Below are positions 16,778 to 26,523 of a DNA stretch of 64,000 bases, in pieces (the stretch's first letter is position 1; every line of letters begins with the position of its first letter). A model generated the notes under the pieces. The model saw nothing but the letters and a program-made list of their open reading frames with translations. It did not search any database and was not told the DNA's origin. The DNA comes from Hansschlegelia quercus. Its GTDB lineage: Bacteria; Pseudomonadota; Alphaproteobacteria; Rhizobiales; Methylopilaceae. The translations under genes were made by a program, and so were the position numbers. The DNA is taken from assembly GCF_004310425.1 (NCBI RefSeq), contig NZ_SIUB01000002.1:310001-374000 (forward strand), read 5' to 3'.

Positions 16778-18910
16778 TTACCGGTTGGCCCCGCGCGTCA
16801 TGTCACGGTCGATCAGCAGCGACGTGCGGCCGTTGAGTCGTGCGCGGTAGACCTGCGTGTTCTCCATCACCCGCTGCACATAGTTGCGCGTTTCGGTGAA
16901 GGGGATGCGCTCGACCCAGTCGACGGGGTCGGTGTCGGGTTTGCGCGGGTCGCCATAGCGTTGGACCCATTGGGTCACACGGCTCGTGCCGGCGTTGTAG
17001 GCCGCGAACACCATCACGTAGGAGCCGTCGAAGTCGCGCGCGAGTTCGCCGAGATGCGCGGCGCCGAGCTGCGCGTTGAAGGCGGGATCGGACGTGAGGC
17101 GACGCGCATCGAAGGCGACGCCAGCGTTCTTCGCCGTCTTTGCGGCCGTCGAGGGCAGCATCTGCAGCAGCCCGCGCGCGTTCGCGTGGCTCACCGCCTG
17201 CGGGTTGAAGGCGCTCTCCTGCCGCGCGATGGCATGGACGACGGGCGGCTCGATGGCGGGGCCGACCGGGCGATAGCTCGGGACGCCGCCGGTCGGGTAG
17301 GCGAGGGCGTCCACCGCAAACCCATTGTTGAGGCCGGCCTTGCCGACGGTAAGGGTCGCGCGGGGATCCTGATAGCGCTGCGTCAGTGCGCCGAGCAGGA
17401 CGACCTCGCCGGGGCTCTTCAGATCGTCGGCGAGCGCGGCTACGAGCGGCAAAGCGAGCTCGCGCTCGCCGGCCCGGTAGAGCAGGTCGATCGCGCGGAC
17501 CGACAGCCGGGCGCCGAACGTGGCGCGGTCCGTCGCGGTCGGTGTCGGGAGTGAGCGGATCGGCAGGTCCGGCAAGCCGAGGCGCGCGCGCGCGATCTGC
17601 CCGTAATAGCTGGTGACGTAGCGCGCGGCGCGTTCGTAGGAGACACGGGCGGAAGCGCGATCGTTGGACGCTTCGAGGGCGCGGCCCTGCCAATAGAGCG
17701 CTCGCGACAGCGTACCAGGAATCGTCGCTTCCCTCTGGACGATCGCAAAGTGACGGGCGGCCGTCCTGGGGTCGTTCATGGCGCGGAGAGCGATGAAGCC
17801 GGCGAGCATGTTCGACTCGACTTTGTCGCTGTCCGAGCTCGGCTCGTCGCGCGCGAGCACCTGATAGGCGCCGCGGGCGTCGCCGATGTCGAGCAGGTCG
17901 CGGGCGATCACCCGTCGCTCGACCGACCAGGCGTCGGGATCGACCAGCGCGGCCCCGCCGCGCGGCGCCGAGGCGATGGCGGCCGCAGCCTCCTTGGGGC
18001 GCTCGGCGCGCCGGTTGAATTTGGCGGCGGCGAACATGAAGCCCGGATCGGACCGCGCCGAGCTCGGCACCGCCGCCAGCAGCGCGGCCGCGTTCGGCAA
18101 TTTGCGGATGACGGCGGCGCGCGCCTTGGCGACCGCTGCGTAGGATCCGCCGGCGCGGGTTGCAGCGCGCATGCCGGCGTCAACTTCGTCGGACAGGAAA
18201 CGCATCTCGGCGCGGGCGCGATGATCCGCGGCGGAGAACATCGACCCGAATGTCGAAAGGGTCTGCTGCTCGAGCTGGCCGTCGAGGCCGTCGGAACGGT
18301 AGGCGTCCTTGGCGAGGCTCGCGGCCGAGGCGCGGTCCCCGGCGGCGAGAAGCGCGCGGGCAAGGGCGAGCTTGCCCTCGGCCCGTTCCGGCTTGCCGTT
18401 CGCGGCGAAGAAGGCGCGCACCGTCGCAGCCGGAACGTTCTCGAGCCAAAGCGCTTCCTCGGCCCGGCGGCGGACCATGGAGGCCAAAGGCCAGTCGCGA
18501 TGGACGCGGTAGAACGCGTCGATCTGCGCGAAGCCGCAGGTGCGCGAGGCCAGCCTGATCTGCAGCCAGTCGAGCAGGGTGACTGCGCCGGGATCGGAGA
18601 CCTGGGCGCGCAGCGCGCGGGCGCCGGCGGCGTCGCCGCGCTCGAACGCCTGGATCGCGGCGCGGATCTGCGCGACGTCGTTAGACGACACGCTCGGGTT
18701 CGGAGTCGCTCTGGATGTCGACGAAATCGCGCCCGTGACCTCAGTGTCGTAGGCGAGCACGATCTCCCCCGCAGCCTTCATCGTCTCGGCGGACGAGGCG
18801 TCGGCGTCAGGTCCGAAGCCCGGCGCTTCCAGGGCGATAGCGGCGGCATGCGCGGAAATGAGAACGCTGACGACGGCGGCGCCGCGAAGCAGGACATGAA
18901 ACGCGGACAT
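16778..18910 (-). CDS. slt: Soluble lytic murein transglycosylase
   Basis: This 710-residue periplasmic enzyme cuts peptidoglycan with formation of 1,6-anhydro ends. A signal peptide (MSAFHVLLRGAAVVSVLISA) leads into a long alpha-helical superhelix of TPR-like hairpins (about residues 80-530). The C-terminal Slt domain has the catalytic glutamate in ARQESAFNPQAVS, then ARGLLQMLPSTA, FAAYNAGTSRVTQW and ETRNYVQRVMEN. The frame is open 59 codons further upstream, but MSAFHV at 18910 gives the signal peptide. It is divergent from dapA, with about 245 bases between that show no other feature. Confidence 0.92.
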   Translation of the reverse strand: MSAFHVLLRGAAVVSVLISAHAAAIALEAPGFGPDADASSAETMKAAGEIVLAYDTEVTGAISSTSRATPNPSVSSNDVAQIRAAIQAFERGDAAGARALRAQVSDPGAVTLLDWLQIRLASRTCGFAQIDAFYRVHRDWPLASMVRRRAEEALWLENVPAATVRAFFAANGKPERAEGKLALARALLAAGDRASAASLAKDAYRSDGLDGQLEQQTLSTFGSMFSAADHRARAEMRFLSDEVDAGMRAATRAGGSYAAVAKARAAVIRKLPNAAALLAAVPSSARSDPGFMFAAAKFNRRAERPKEAAAAIASAPRGGAALVDPDAWSVERRVIARDLLDIGDARGAYQVLARDEPSSDSDKVESNMLAGFIALRAMNDPRTAARHFAIVQREATIPGTLSRALYWQGRALEASNDRASARVSYERAARYVTSYYGQIARARLGLPDLPIRSLPTPTATDRATFGARLSVRAIDLLYRAGERELALPLVAALADDLKSPGEVVLLGALTQRYQDPRATLTVGKAGLNNGFAVDALAYPTGGVPSYRPVGPAIEPPVVHAIARQESAFNPQAVSHANARGLLQMLPSTAAKTAKNAGVAFDARRLTSDPAFNAQLGAAHLGELARDFDGSYVMVFAAYNAGTSRVTQWVQRYGDPRKPDTDPVDWVERIPFTETRNYVQRVMENTQVYRARLNGRTSLLIDRDMTRGANR

Positions 18911-19156
18911 GATCTCTCGACTTGAGGCTTGGCGTTCCGGGCCGGTTCCCGGACTCGTTCGAAGCCTCAGTTTCGACGTGCGGACTTTACGAAACGCTAA
19001 CCGAGACATTAGGCGGCGCGAGCATGGTCGGGCTTTCCGTTCGGCCGCGGCGCGGCTATCTAGGTCGATCGAACGTGACGCCGGCAAGGCGAAGCGCCAT
19101 CACCAATCCGCGACGACCGCGTTTCCAAGCGGCGCGGCGCGAGAAACTCGAAGACG

Positions 19157-20080
19157 ATGACCCAGCCTCAGTTCCTCGGCTCCATCACCGCGCTCGTCAC
19201 GCCGATGCGCGAAGACGGCGCGCTCGACGAGGGCGCGTTCCGCTCGCTGGTCGACTGGCAGATCGCAGAAGGCACTCATGGCCTCGTGCCGGTCGGCACC
19301 ACCGGGGAGAGCCCGACGCTCGGCCATGAGGAGCACCACAGCGTCGTGCGCTGGTGCGTCGAGGAGTCGAAGGGCCGCGTGCCCGTCATCGCGGGCGCGG
19401 GGTCGAACTCGACCCGCGAGGCGGTGTCGCTCGCCCAGCATGCCGAGAGAGACGGGGCCGACGGTCTGCTCGTCGTGACGCCCTATTACAACAAGCCGAC
19501 CCAGGAGGGCCTTTACGCCCACTTCAAGGCGATCGCCGACGTCACGGCTCTGCCGATCCTGATCTACAACATCCCCGGCCGCTCCGTCATCGACATGAAC
19601 GTCGACACGATGGCGCGGCTCTATGAACTACCGAACATCGTCGGCGTGAAGGACGCGACCGCGAACATCGCGCGCGTCTCGCAGCAGCGCGCCAAGCTCG
19701 GGCCGGATTTCATCCAGCTCTCGGGCGAGGACGTGACCGCGCTTGGTTTCATGGCGCATGGCGGGCACGGCTGCATCTCGGTCGCGTCGAACGTCGCGCC
19801 CGGCCCCTGCGCAGCGTTCCAGGAGGCCTGCATGGCGGGCGACTACGCCTCCGCGCTCGCGTTCCAGGACCGGCTCTACGGGCTTCATGTCGATCTGTTC
19901 TGCGAATCGAACCCCGGCCCGGCCAAGGTCGCGCTCAACATGCTCGGCCGCTGCGGCGAGACCATGCGGCTGCCGATGGCCCCCTGCTCGGACGCGACCC
20001 GGACCAAGATCCGCGCGGCGCTCGAGGCCGCCGACCTGCTCCGCCCGAACGCGGCGCCTGTGCGGGCGGTCGCCGTTTGA
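19157..20080 (+). CDS. dapA: 4-hydroxy-tetrahydrodipicolinate synthase
   Basis: This 307-residue aldolase condenses pyruvate and aspartate semialdehyde in lysine and diaminopimelate synthesis. Visible active-site residues are the Thr pair in [11 protein letters not shown] (48-49), Tyr137 in IYNIPGRS, Arg142, and the Schiff-base Lys165 in [18 protein letters not shown] and [11 protein letters not shown] are also typical. Start [16 protein letters not shown] gives the family's usual length, with about 12 extra residues at the C-terminus. The gene is followed after 7 bases by smpB, an arrangement common in Hyphomicrobiales. Confidence 0.96.
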   Translation: MTQPQFLGSITALVTPMREDGALDEGAFRSLVDWQIAEGTHGLVPVGTTGESPTLGHEEHHSVVRWCVEESKGRVPVIAGAGSNSTREAVSLAQHAERDGADGLLVVTPYYNKPTQEGLYAHFKAIADVTALPILIYNIPGRSVIDMNVDTMARLYELPNIVGVKDATANIARVSQQRAKLGPDFIQLSGEDVTALGFMAHGGHGCISVASNVAPGPCAAFQEACMAGDYASALAFQDRLYGLHVDLFCESNPGPAKVALNMLGRCGETMRLPMAPCSDATRTKIRAALEAADLLRPNAAPVRAVAV

Positions 20081-20087
20081 CGCCGTC

Positions 20088-20564
20088 ATGAACGCAAAGG
20101 ACCCGAACGCCCGCTACCGTATCGTCGCGGACAACCGAAAAGCCCGCTTCAACTACGAAATTGGCGAGACAATCGAAGCCGGCATCGTGCTCGTCGGGAC
20201 CGAGGTGAAGTCGCTGCGCGAAGGAAAGGCCACGATCGGCGACGCCTATGCCGGCGAGTTCAACGGCGAGGTGTTCCTCTACAACGCCTACATCCCCGAA
20301 TATCTGCAGGCGAACCGCTTCAACCACGAAGCCAAGCGCCCGCGGAAGCTGCTGCTGCACGAGGCGCAGATCAACAAGCTCACCGGCGCCGTGACCCGCG
20401 AGGGCATGACGGTTGTGCCGCTGAAGATCTATTTCGACGACCGCGGCCGCGCAAAGGTCGAGATCGCGCTCGCCCGCGGCAAGAAGCTCCACGACAAGCG
20501 CGAAGCCGACAAGGAGCGCACCTGGAACCGGGACAAGTCTCGGATCATGCGAGACCGAGGATGA
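20088..20564 (+). CDS. smpB: SsrA-binding protein
   Basis: This 158-residue protein binds tmRNA and brings it to stalled ribosomes for trans-translation. [38 protein letters not shown] and the C-terminal tail [20 protein letters not shown] are SmpB hallmarks. The frame extends upstream through dapA, but the ATG at 20088 gives the correct N-terminus. No tmRNA gene is seen in this window. The stop overlaps the next start by 4 bases. Confidence 0.96.
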   Translation: MNAKDPNARYRIVADNRKARFNYEIGETIEAGIVLVGTEVKSLREGKATIGDAYAGEFNGEVFLYNAYIPEYLQANRFNHEAKRPRKLLLHEAQINKLTGAVTREGMTVVPLKIYFDDRGRAKVEIALARGKKLHDKREADKERTWNRDKSRIMRDRG

Positions 20565-20965
20565 GCTTTTTTGCGGAGCGGTGGGCGTTCCGCGGGATTG
20601 TCGCGATCGCCGGGCTTGTCCCGGTCTCCGCAGGATTGAGCGGGATCGTCACCGGCGCCGGCTTTCTCGACGTGCACGGGCCGGCGCTCGACAGCCATGT
20701 TCGCTATCTCTCGGGGCTGCTGCTGGGAATAGGGCTCGCGTTCTGGGCGACGCTGGGTCGGCCGGAACGCCATAGCGGCCGCTATCGTCTGCTGACGGCG
20801 ATCGTCGTCCTTGGAGGGCTCGCACGGCTCTACGGCGTTTTTGTCGGCGACGCGCCGCCGGCGCCGATGTTGTTCGGGCTGGTGATGGAGCTGATCGTGA
20901 CGCCGGCGCTCTGCCTTTGGCAGGCGCGATTGGCGCATCGATTAAGCGTCTCATCTTCAGCCTAG
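20561..20965 (+). CDS. DUF4345-like small membrane protein
   Basis: A 134-residue protein with four probable membrane segments: about residues 10-32 ([20 protein letters not shown]), 45-65 ([20 protein letters not shown]), 75-95 ([19 protein letters not shown]) and 100-122 ([20 protein letters not shown]). The spacing and the [15 protein letters not shown] stretch resemble DUF4345 proteins, whose role is unknown. It starts inside the smpB stop codon (ATGA) and ends with a 9-base convergent overlap with the uracil-DNA glycosylase gene. No catalytic motif is evident. Confidence 0.75.
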   Translation: MSFFAERWAFRGIVAIAGLVPVSAGLSGIVTGAGFLDVHGPALDSHVRYLSGLLLGIGLAFWATLGRPERHSGRYRLLTAIVVLGGLARLYGVFVGDAPPAPMLFGLVMELIVTPALCLWQARLAHRLSVSSSA

Positions 20966-21610
20966 ATGGTGGCGGACCTTGGCGAAGACCGCCTCGAACA
21001 TCTCGGTCGTCAGTACGCCGGTGTTCGTGTTGTAGCGGGAGCAGTGGTAGCTATCGAACAGCGCGACGGCTCCGATGCTGTGCTCCGTATTGTGGCCGAA
21101 CGGGGCGTCCTTCAGCTTTGCGCCGAGAGCCCGAAGCACGCTCTCATGAGCGATGCGGCCGAGCGCCACGATGGCGCCGCCGGCCGGCAGAGCCTCAAGC
21201 TCGCTCTCCAGGAACCTGCGGCAGGTCCGGATCTCCGAGGGTTCAGGCTTGTTTTGCGGCGGCACGCAGCGGACCGCGTTCGCGATCCGGGCGTCGAGGA
21301 GGACGAGGCTGTCGTCTGGCCGGGCTTCGAAGCGTCCCGTCGCAAAGCCGAAGTTGATCAGGGTCGCGTAGAGCAGATCGCCCGCGTAGTCGCCGGTGAA
21401 GGGACGGCCCGTGCGGTTGGCGCCCCTCAAGCCTGGCGCGAGGCCGACGATCAGCAGCCGCGCGCCGACCGGACCAAAGGAATCAACCGGGGCGTTGTGC
21501 CAGTCGGGAAAGCGCGCTCGCTGCTCCTCACGGAACGCCGCCAGGCGAGGGCATAGCGGGCAATCCCGCGACGGCGCTTCCGGCGCAGGCGACGGCTCTA
21601 CAAGGACCAT
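20957..21610 (-). CDS. Family 5 (UDGb-type) uracil-DNA glycosylase
   Basis: This 217-residue DNA repair enzyme excises uracil and other deaminated bases. LLIVGLAPGLRGANRTGRPF followed by TGD is the family 5 motif 1, which lacks the Asp/Asn water-activating residue found in families 1 and 4. The C-terminal SYHCSRYNTNTGVLT motif corresponds to the second active-site loop. Cysteines at CPLC (17 and 20), RCVPPQNKPE and TCRRFLESE are placed as the 4Fe-4S ligands of this family. The 3' end overlaps the DUF4345 gene by 9 bases in convergent orientation. Confidence 0.88.
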   Translation of the reverse strand: MVLVEPSPAPEAPSRDCPLCPRLAAFREEQRARFPDWHNAPVDSFGPVGARLLIVGLAPGLRGANRTGRPFTGDYAGDLLYATLINFGFATGRFEARPDDSLVLLDARIANAVRCVPPQNKPEPSEIRTCRRFLESELEALPAGGAIVALGRIAHESVLRALGAKLKDAPFGHNTEHSIGAVALFDSYHCSRYNTNTGVLTTEMFEAVFAKVRHHLG

Positions 21611-21622
21611 CGGCCTGAACCG

Positions 21623-22210
21623 TCAGACCTCTGGCGCGGCGTCGATCGCGGCGTTTCGGCGCGCTTCGCGAGCCACGCGCTCGGCGGGATCCCGGCCGAT
21701 CCGCGGCGCCAGCTCCGCCAAGTCGAGGAAGTGGTCGGCGCGACGGCGAAGGTCGTCTGCGATCATCGCCGGCTGGGTGGTCACGGTCGAGACGACGGTG
21801 ACCCTGACCCCGCGCCGCTGCATGGCCGCCACCAGAGGCGTGAAATCGCCGTCGCCCGAGAACAGCACCATGTGGTCGAGCTTCTCAGCGAGCTCCAGCG
21901 CGTCGATCGCGAGCTCGATATCGAGATTCCCCTTCACCTTGCGTCGACCTTGCGTGTCGGTGAACTCCTTGATCGGCTTCGTCACGACCGTGTAACCGTT
22001 ATAGTCGAGCCAGTCGATCAAAGGCCGGATCGTGGACACTTCCAGGTCTTCTGCGAGCGCGGTGTAGTAATAGGCGCGGATCAGATAGCCGCGGCTCTGA
22101 AAATCACGCAGTAGACGTCTGAAATCGATGTCGAATCCGCAGCCGCGGGCGGTCGCATAGAGGTTCGCGCCGTCGATGAACAGGCCTAAGCGCTCATCGG
22201 AATAGAACAT
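21623..22210 (-). CDS. NYN-domain (LabA/DUF88-type) protein, putative RNase
   Basis: A 195-residue PIN-like NYN domain. The acidic active-site residues are in LGLFIDGANLYATARG, KGNLDIELAIDALELA and VLFSGDGDFTPLVAAMQRRG, followed by VVSTVTTQPAMIADDLRRRA. These are the hallmarks of the LabA/YqfB-like group, probable metal-dependent ribonucleases of unsettled function. The open frame begins at 22294, but MFYSDERLGLF at 22210 matches the usual N-terminus. The gene is divergent from rpoZ and lies 12 bases after the uracil-DNA glycosylase gene's start, so the two may share a transcript. Confidence 0.88.
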   Translation of the reverse strand: MFYSDERLGLFIDGANLYATARGCGFDIDFRRLLRDFQSRGYLIRAYYYTALAEDLEVSTIRPLIDWLDYNGYTVVTKPIKEFTDTQGRRKVKGNLDIELAIDALELAEKLDHMVLFSGDGDFTPLVAAMQRRGVRVTVVSTVTTQPAMIADDLRRRADHFLDLAELAPRIGRDPAERVAREARRNAAIDAAPEV

Positions 22211-22362
22211 AGCGTATCGTCTTTCTTCGGAAAAAGGATTGAAAATGGAGCGCCCGCGGCCGCTGACGGCGAAGCGCTTCCGCGTGCTTGCCACGGGAGA
22301 CGCCCCGCGGTAAAGACCGCGCTCATCCTAATCCCAAGCGACCGATCATAGGAGCGCGCCAC

Positions 22363-22752
22363 ATGGCCCGCGTCACCGTCGAGGATTGCATCGACAAGGT
22401 CGACAACCGCTTCGACCTCGTTCTGCTCGCGGGGCATCGCGCCCGTCTGATTTCCGCTGGTCAGCAGATCACGGTCGATCGCGACAACGACAAGAACCCG
22501 GTCGTCGCGCTCCGCGAGATCGCCGAGGAGACGGTGGCGCCCGCCGATCTTCGCGAAGACCTGATCCACTCGCTGCAGAAGTACGTCGAGGTCGACGAGC
22601 CCGAAGCCGAGGCCGTTCCCGCGCTTGCCGGCTCCGGCGGGTCGCCCGACGATGACGGCAACATCTCCTTCGATCGCATGACCGAGGAGGATCTCCTCCG
22701 CGGCCTCGAAGGCCTGGTGCCGCCGGCGGAGACCGACGACGACGAGGGCTGA
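22363..22752 (+). CDS. rpoZ: RNA polymerase omega subunit
   Basis: This 129-residue subunit opens [20 protein letters not shown] and continues [20 protein letters not shown] and [15 protein letters not shown], all RpoZ hallmarks. It helps assemble RNA polymerase and, with the beta-prime subunit, forms a ppGpp-binding site. The C-terminal half (about residues 80-129) is acidic and variable. GGAG precedes the ATG by about 9 bases. It is followed by a strong terminator and then rsh, the usual rpoZ-rsh order. Confidence 0.96.
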   Translation: MARVTVEDCIDKVDNRFDLVLLAGHRARLISAGQQITVDRDNDKNPVVALREIAEETVAPADLREDLIHSLQKYVEVDEPEAEAVPALAGSGGSPDDDGNISFDRMTEEDLLRGLEGLVPPAETDDDEG

Positions 22753-22782
22753 GGCGCGGCGCTTCATATCTGGACTGATGTG

Positions 22783-22816
22783 ACGCCGTCGCGGATTTCC
22801 GCGGCGGCGTTTTTTT
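22783..22816 (+). terminator. Rho-independent terminator after rpoZ
   Basis: A 12-bp stem (ACGCCGTCGCGG with CCGCGGCGGCGT, one T-G pair) with an ATTT loop is followed by seven T residues. It would end most rpoZ transcripts before rsh, so rsh probably has its own promoter in the 90 bases that follow. Confidence 0.88.
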
Positions 22817-22905
22817 ACGCTCGAATTGGTAATTCTTGTGCGCTGGTAGGCGGCCGCCGATATCTTCGATTGATTCCACGCGGCGAGACGGTTCGGCACT
22901 ACGGC

Positions 22906-25119
22906 ATGATGCGGCAATACGAGCTGGTCGAGCGCGTCAAGGCGTACAATCCCAACGCCGACGAAGCCCTGCTCAACCGCGCCTACGTCTACGCGATGAA
23001 GGCGCATGGCCTTCAGCTTCGCGCGTCGGGCGACCCGTATTTCTCGCATCCCCTCGAAGTCGCGGCGATCCTCACCGAACTCAGGCTCGATGATGCGACG
23101 ATCGTGGCGGCCTTGCTGCACGACACCATTGAGGACACCGACACCACGCGCGATGAGATCGACGCGCTGTTCGGCAAGCAGATCGGCTCTCTCGTCGAGG
23201 GGCTGACCAAGCTCAAGAAGCTCGATCTCGTCACCAAGGAAGCGGCCCAGGCGGAGAACCTGCGCCGCCTGCTGCTCGCGATCGCAGAGGACGTCCGCGT
23301 CCTGCTCGTGAAGCTGGCGGACCGGCTGCACAACCTTCGCACCCTTCACTTCGTGCCGCAGTCAAAGAGGGCGCGCATCGCGCAGGAAACGCTCGACATC
23401 TATGCGCCGCTCGCCGCGCGCATGGGCATGCAGGCGCTGCGCGAGGAGCTGGAGGACATCTGCTTCCGCACGCTCTTTGCGGACGCCTACGCCACCATCA
23501 TGGAGCGGCTGAACCGGCTCGCCGCGCGCAATGTCGAGGCGATCGAGGAGATCCGGAAGAACTTCGAGGAGATCTTCGCCAAAGCGGGCCTCAAGGCCCG
23601 GGTCACCGGCCGCCAGAAGCGTCCCTACTCGATCTGGCGGAAGATGGAGCGGAAGTCCGTAGCCTTCGAGCAGCTTTCGGACATCTTCGCGTTCCGCGTC
23701 GTCGCGCCCGACGTTCCTGCCTGCTACCAGGCGCTCGGAGCGCTCCACACCGCCTGGCCGACCGTGCCGGGGCGGTTCAAGGACTACATCTCGACCCCGA
23801 AGGCCAATGACTACCGCTCGATCCACACCACGATCGTCGGCCCAGGCCATCAGCGCGTCGAGGTGCAGATCCGCACCGAGGCGATGCAGCGGCTCGCCGA
23901 ATACGGCATCGCGGCGCACGCGCTCTACAAGGACGCTGCGGGCCCGGACAACGACGTGCTGGCGCGCGAGAGCCGGGCCTATGGCTGGCTGCGACGCACC
24001 GTGGAGCTGCTCGCCGAGGGCGACAATCCGGAAGAGTTCCTCGAGCACACCAAGCTCGAGCTGTTCAACGATCAGGTGTTCTGCTTCACGCCGAAGGGCC
24101 GCCTGATCGCGCTGCCGCGCGGCGCGACGCCGATCGACTTCGCCTACGCCGTCCACACCAGTGTCGGCAACGAGTGCGTGGGCGTGAAGATCAACGGCAT
24201 GAGCGAGTCGCTCGTGACGCCGCTGAACAATGGCGACGAGGTCGAGATCATCCGCTCGGACGCCCAGACGCCTCCTGCGGCCTGGGAGGCGCTGGTCGTC
24301 ACCGGCAAGGCGCGCTCGGCGATCCGCCGAGCCACGCGCTCAGCGGTCAGGGCGCAATATGCCGGGCTCGGCCGCCAGATCGTGCAGCGCGCGTTCGAAC
24401 GCGCGGGCAAGAGCTTTGCGGAAGAGCGTCTGCGCGGCGTGCTGCACCGGCTCGCGCGGGCGTCCGTCGAGGACGTGCTGGCTGCGGTCGGACGCGGCGA
24501 GATGCACTCGATCGACGTGGTCCGGGCCGTATACCCGGAAGTGAAGGACGAGCGTCCGCAGACCTCGATGGGCGTGCCCGCGCCGGCCGATGGCTGGTTC
24601 GGCCTGGAGCAGGCCGGCGCTCTGCGCTTCAAGGCGCCGGAGGTGGAGCCCGCGGACGGGCAGGGGCCTTCACTGCCGATCCGGGGCTTGCGCGGCGATC
24701 TGCCGGTGCGGTTCGCGCCGAACGGCGGCGCGGTGCCGGGAGACCGCATCGTCGGCATTCTCGATCCCGGCCAGGGGATCACGATCTACCCGATCCAGTC
24801 GCCTGCGCTGAAGGATTTCGACGACCATCCCGAGCGCTGGCTCGACGTCCGCTGGGACGTCGATCTCGCCAAACGCGAGCGGTTTCCCGTGCGCATCGTC
24901 GTGACGTCGATCAACGAGCCGGGCTCGCTCGCGCTGATCACCGGCATCATCTCGAACTACGAGGCGAACATCGACGACATGAGCATGGTCTCGCGTTCGC
25001 CGGATTTCCACGACATCGTCTTCGATCTCGGCGTGTTCGACGCCAAGCATCTCGGCGCGATCATCGCGGACCTGCGGCAGGCGCCGGTCGTGAGCAACAT
25101 CCTGCGGGTGAACGGCTGA
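22906..25119 (+). CDS. rsh: Bifunctional (p)ppGpp synthetase/hydrolase
   Basis: This 737-residue RelA/SpoT homologue makes and degrades (p)ppGpp. The hydrolase domain (about 30-190) has YFSHPLEVAAILTEL and the metal-binding LLHDTIEDT, so it should be active. The synthetase domain (about 235-370) has GRQKRPYSIWRKM, STPKANDYRSIHTT and VEVQIRTEAM. TGS (about 390-450) and a C-terminal ACT domain (about 660-737) follow. As is usual for alphaproteobacteria, it is probably the cell's main long Rsh. I start at the first of two adjacent ATGs (22906/22909); the frame upstream runs into the terminator. Confidence 0.95.
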   Translation: MMRQYELVERVKAYNPNADEALLNRAYVYAMKAHGLQLRASGDPYFSHPLEVAAILTELRLDDATIVAALLHDTIEDTDTTRDEIDALFGKQIGSLVEGLTKLKKLDLVTKEAAQAENLRRLLLAIAEDVRVLLVKLADRLHNLRTLHFVPQSKRARIAQETLDIYAPLAARMGMQALREELEDICFRTLFADAYATIMERLNRLAARNVEAIEEIRKNFEEIFAKAGLKARVTGRQKRPYSIWRKMERKSVAFEQLSDIFAFRVVAPDVPACYQALGALHTAWPTVPGRFKDYISTPKANDYRSIHTTIVGPGHQRVEVQIRTEAMQRLAEYGIAAHALYKDAAGPDNDVLARESRAYGWLRRTVELLAEGDNPEEFLEHTKLELFNDQVFCFTPKGRLIALPRGATPIDFAYAVHTSVGNECVGVKINGMSESLVTPLNNGDEVEIIRSDAQTPPAAWEALVVTGKARSAIRRATRSAVRAQYAGLGRQIVQRAFERAGKSFAEERLRGVLHRLARASVEDVLAAVGRGEMHSIDVVRAVYPEVKDERPQTSMGVPAPADGWFGLEQAGALRFKAPEVEPADGQGPSLPIRGLRGDLPVRFAPNGGAVPGDRIVGILDPGQGITIYPIQSPALKDFDDHPERWLDVRWDVDLAKRERFPVRIVVTSINEPGSLALITGIISNYEANIDDMSMVSRSPDFHDIVFDLGVFDAKHLGAIIADLRQAPVVSNILRVNG

Positions 25120-25145
25120 TCCCAACGAGAGAGCGGATACGGGAT

Positions 25146-25259
25146 TGCGTGCTTCGAGACGCCGTCCTACGGACGGCTCCTCAGCATGAGGACCGGTGTC
25201 TCTGGCTCTAAACGGTCCTCATGCTGAGGCCTGCGTCAGCAGGCGTCTCGAAGCACGCA
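25146..25259. repeat. Dispersed palindromic repeat, family B copy 3 (long form)
   Basis: A 114-base inverted repeat starting TGCGTGCTTCGAGACGCCG with CTCCTCAGCATGAGGACCG in the left arm, and ending with the complementary CGTCTCGAAGCACGCA. It fills the space between rsh and pdxJ and shares its outer 16 bases and the CTCAGCAT core with the copy at 16653. Confidence 0.82.
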
Positions 25260-25284
25260 GACCGTCTGTTCAGGCAAGCTCATC

Positions 25285-26040
25285 ATGACGGAAAACATCA
25301 GGCTCGGCGTCAACATCGACCACGTCGCGACGGTCCGAAACGCCCGCGGCGGGATGCTGCCGGACCCGGTCAGGCTCGCCCATCTTGCGGCCGAGGCGGG
25401 AGCCGAGGGGATCACGGCGCATCTGCGCGAAGACCGCCGCCACATCCGCGATCGCGACATCGAGCGTATCCGGGCGGAGGTCGCGGCCCCGCTGAACTTC
25501 GAGATGGCGGCGACGCCGGAGATGCTGGCCATCGCCCTGAAGGTGCGCCCCAACGCCTGCTGCCTGGTCCCCGAGAAGCGGGAGGAGCGGACGACGGAGG
25601 GCGGCCTCGACGTCGTCGGCGCCAAGGCGCAGATCGCGCCAGTCGTGAAGGAGCTTGCGGCAGCCGGCATTCGCGTCTCGCTGTTCGTGGAGCCCCAGGA
25701 GGAGGCGCTGGAGCAGTCCGCGCTGATGGGCGCTCATATCGTGGAGCTCCACACCGGCTCGTGGTGCGAGGCTCTGATCGCTGGCGAAACCGGGCGGGCC
25801 GACGCCGAGTTCGCCAAGTTGGCGGCCGGCGCCACGCTTGCGGCGAGCCTCGGTCTCGAAGTCCACGCAGGACACGGGCTCGATTTTGCGAGCGCCGAAA
25901 CGATCGCCGCGCTTCCGGAGATCGCCGAGCTCAACATCGGGCATTTCCTCATCGGCGAGGCGCTCGCCGTCGGGCTGCCGGAGACGATCCGGACGATGAA
26001 GGCCGCGATCGCACGCGGACGAAGGAGGCCTGCTTCATGA
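25285..26040 (+). CDS. pdxJ: Pyridoxine 5'-phosphate synthase
   Basis: This 251-residue TIM-barrel enzyme makes pyridoxine phosphate. [17 protein letters not shown] is the signature start; [37 protein letters not shown], and [17 protein letters not shown] cover the phosphate-binding and catalytic parts (His45- and Glu72-type residues lie in the first blocks). Length is normal, with a short basic tail GRRRPAS. It overlaps acpS by 4 bases, opening the conserved pdxJ-acpS-lepB-rnc-era operon. Confidence 0.96.
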   Translation: MTENIRLGVNIDHVATVRNARGGMLPDPVRLAHLAAEAGAEGITAHLREDRRHIRDRDIERIRAEVAAPLNFEMAATPEMLAIALKVRPNACCLVPEKREERTTEGGLDVVGAKAQIAPVVKELAAAGIRVSLFVEPQEEALEQSALMGAHIVELHTGSWCEALIAGETGRADAEFAKLAAGATLAASLGLEVHAGHGLDFASAETIAALPEIAELNIGHFLIGEALAVGLPETIRTMKAAIARGRRRPAS

Positions 26041-26438
26041 TCCTCGGCATCGGCAACGATCTCTGCGACATCCGCCGGATCGAACGGACGCTCGAACGCT
26101 TCGGCGACCGGTTTCTCGATCGCGTCTTCACCGATCTCGAACGCAAGCGCGCCTTCGCGAGAGGTGAGCCCGCGCCGACGCTCGCCAAGCGCTTCGCCGC
26201 CAAGGAGGCCTGCGCGAAGGCGCTTGGCACCGGCCTCCGGAATGGCACTTTCTGGCGGGACATGGGGGTGGTGAACCTGCCCTCCGGTCGGCCGACGCTG
26301 GCGCTGACCGGTGGCGCGAAGGAGCATCTCGATCGGATGACCCCCGCGGGCTACGAGGCGCGGATCGATCTGACGCTCACCGACGAGTCTCCGCTCGCGG
26401 CGGCCGTCGTCGTGATCAGCGCGGCGCCCAAGGCCTGA
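26037..26438 (+). CDS. acpS: Holo-[acyl-carrier-protein] synthase
   Basis: This 133-residue enzyme transfers 4'-phosphopantetheine from CoA to acyl carrier protein. [16 protein letters not shown] carries the metal-binding aspartate, and [18 protein letters not shown] is the second signature with the metal-binding glutamate. Length is normal. The ATG at 26037 overlaps the pdxJ stop (ATGA). The frame is open upstream over pdxJ, but that part is antisense-like arginine-rich sequence. Confidence 0.95.
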   Translation: MILGIGNDLCDIRRIERTLERFGDRFLDRVFTDLERKRAFARGEPAPTLAKRFAAKEACAKALGTGLRNGTFWRDMGVVNLPSGRPTLALTGGAKEHLDRMTPAGYEARIDLTLTDESPLAAAVVVISAAPKA

Positions 26439-26523
26439 GCGCGACGCCGCGCTTCATTGCCACCGGCCTGCGCCGGGGCTATCACGCGCCGCTGCGGCTT
26501 CTCCGCCTTCGAACAGGACTTCC

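Noticed and set aside
17750-18925. Plus-strand frame (391 codons) opposite slt
   Set aside because: Antisense to the lytic transglycosylase; composition is that of a shadow frame and there is no ribosome site.
25146-25259. CRISPR-like repeat or attachment site
   Set aside because: The repeats are palindromic, dispersed and singly placed, with no regular spacers and no integrase or cas genes.
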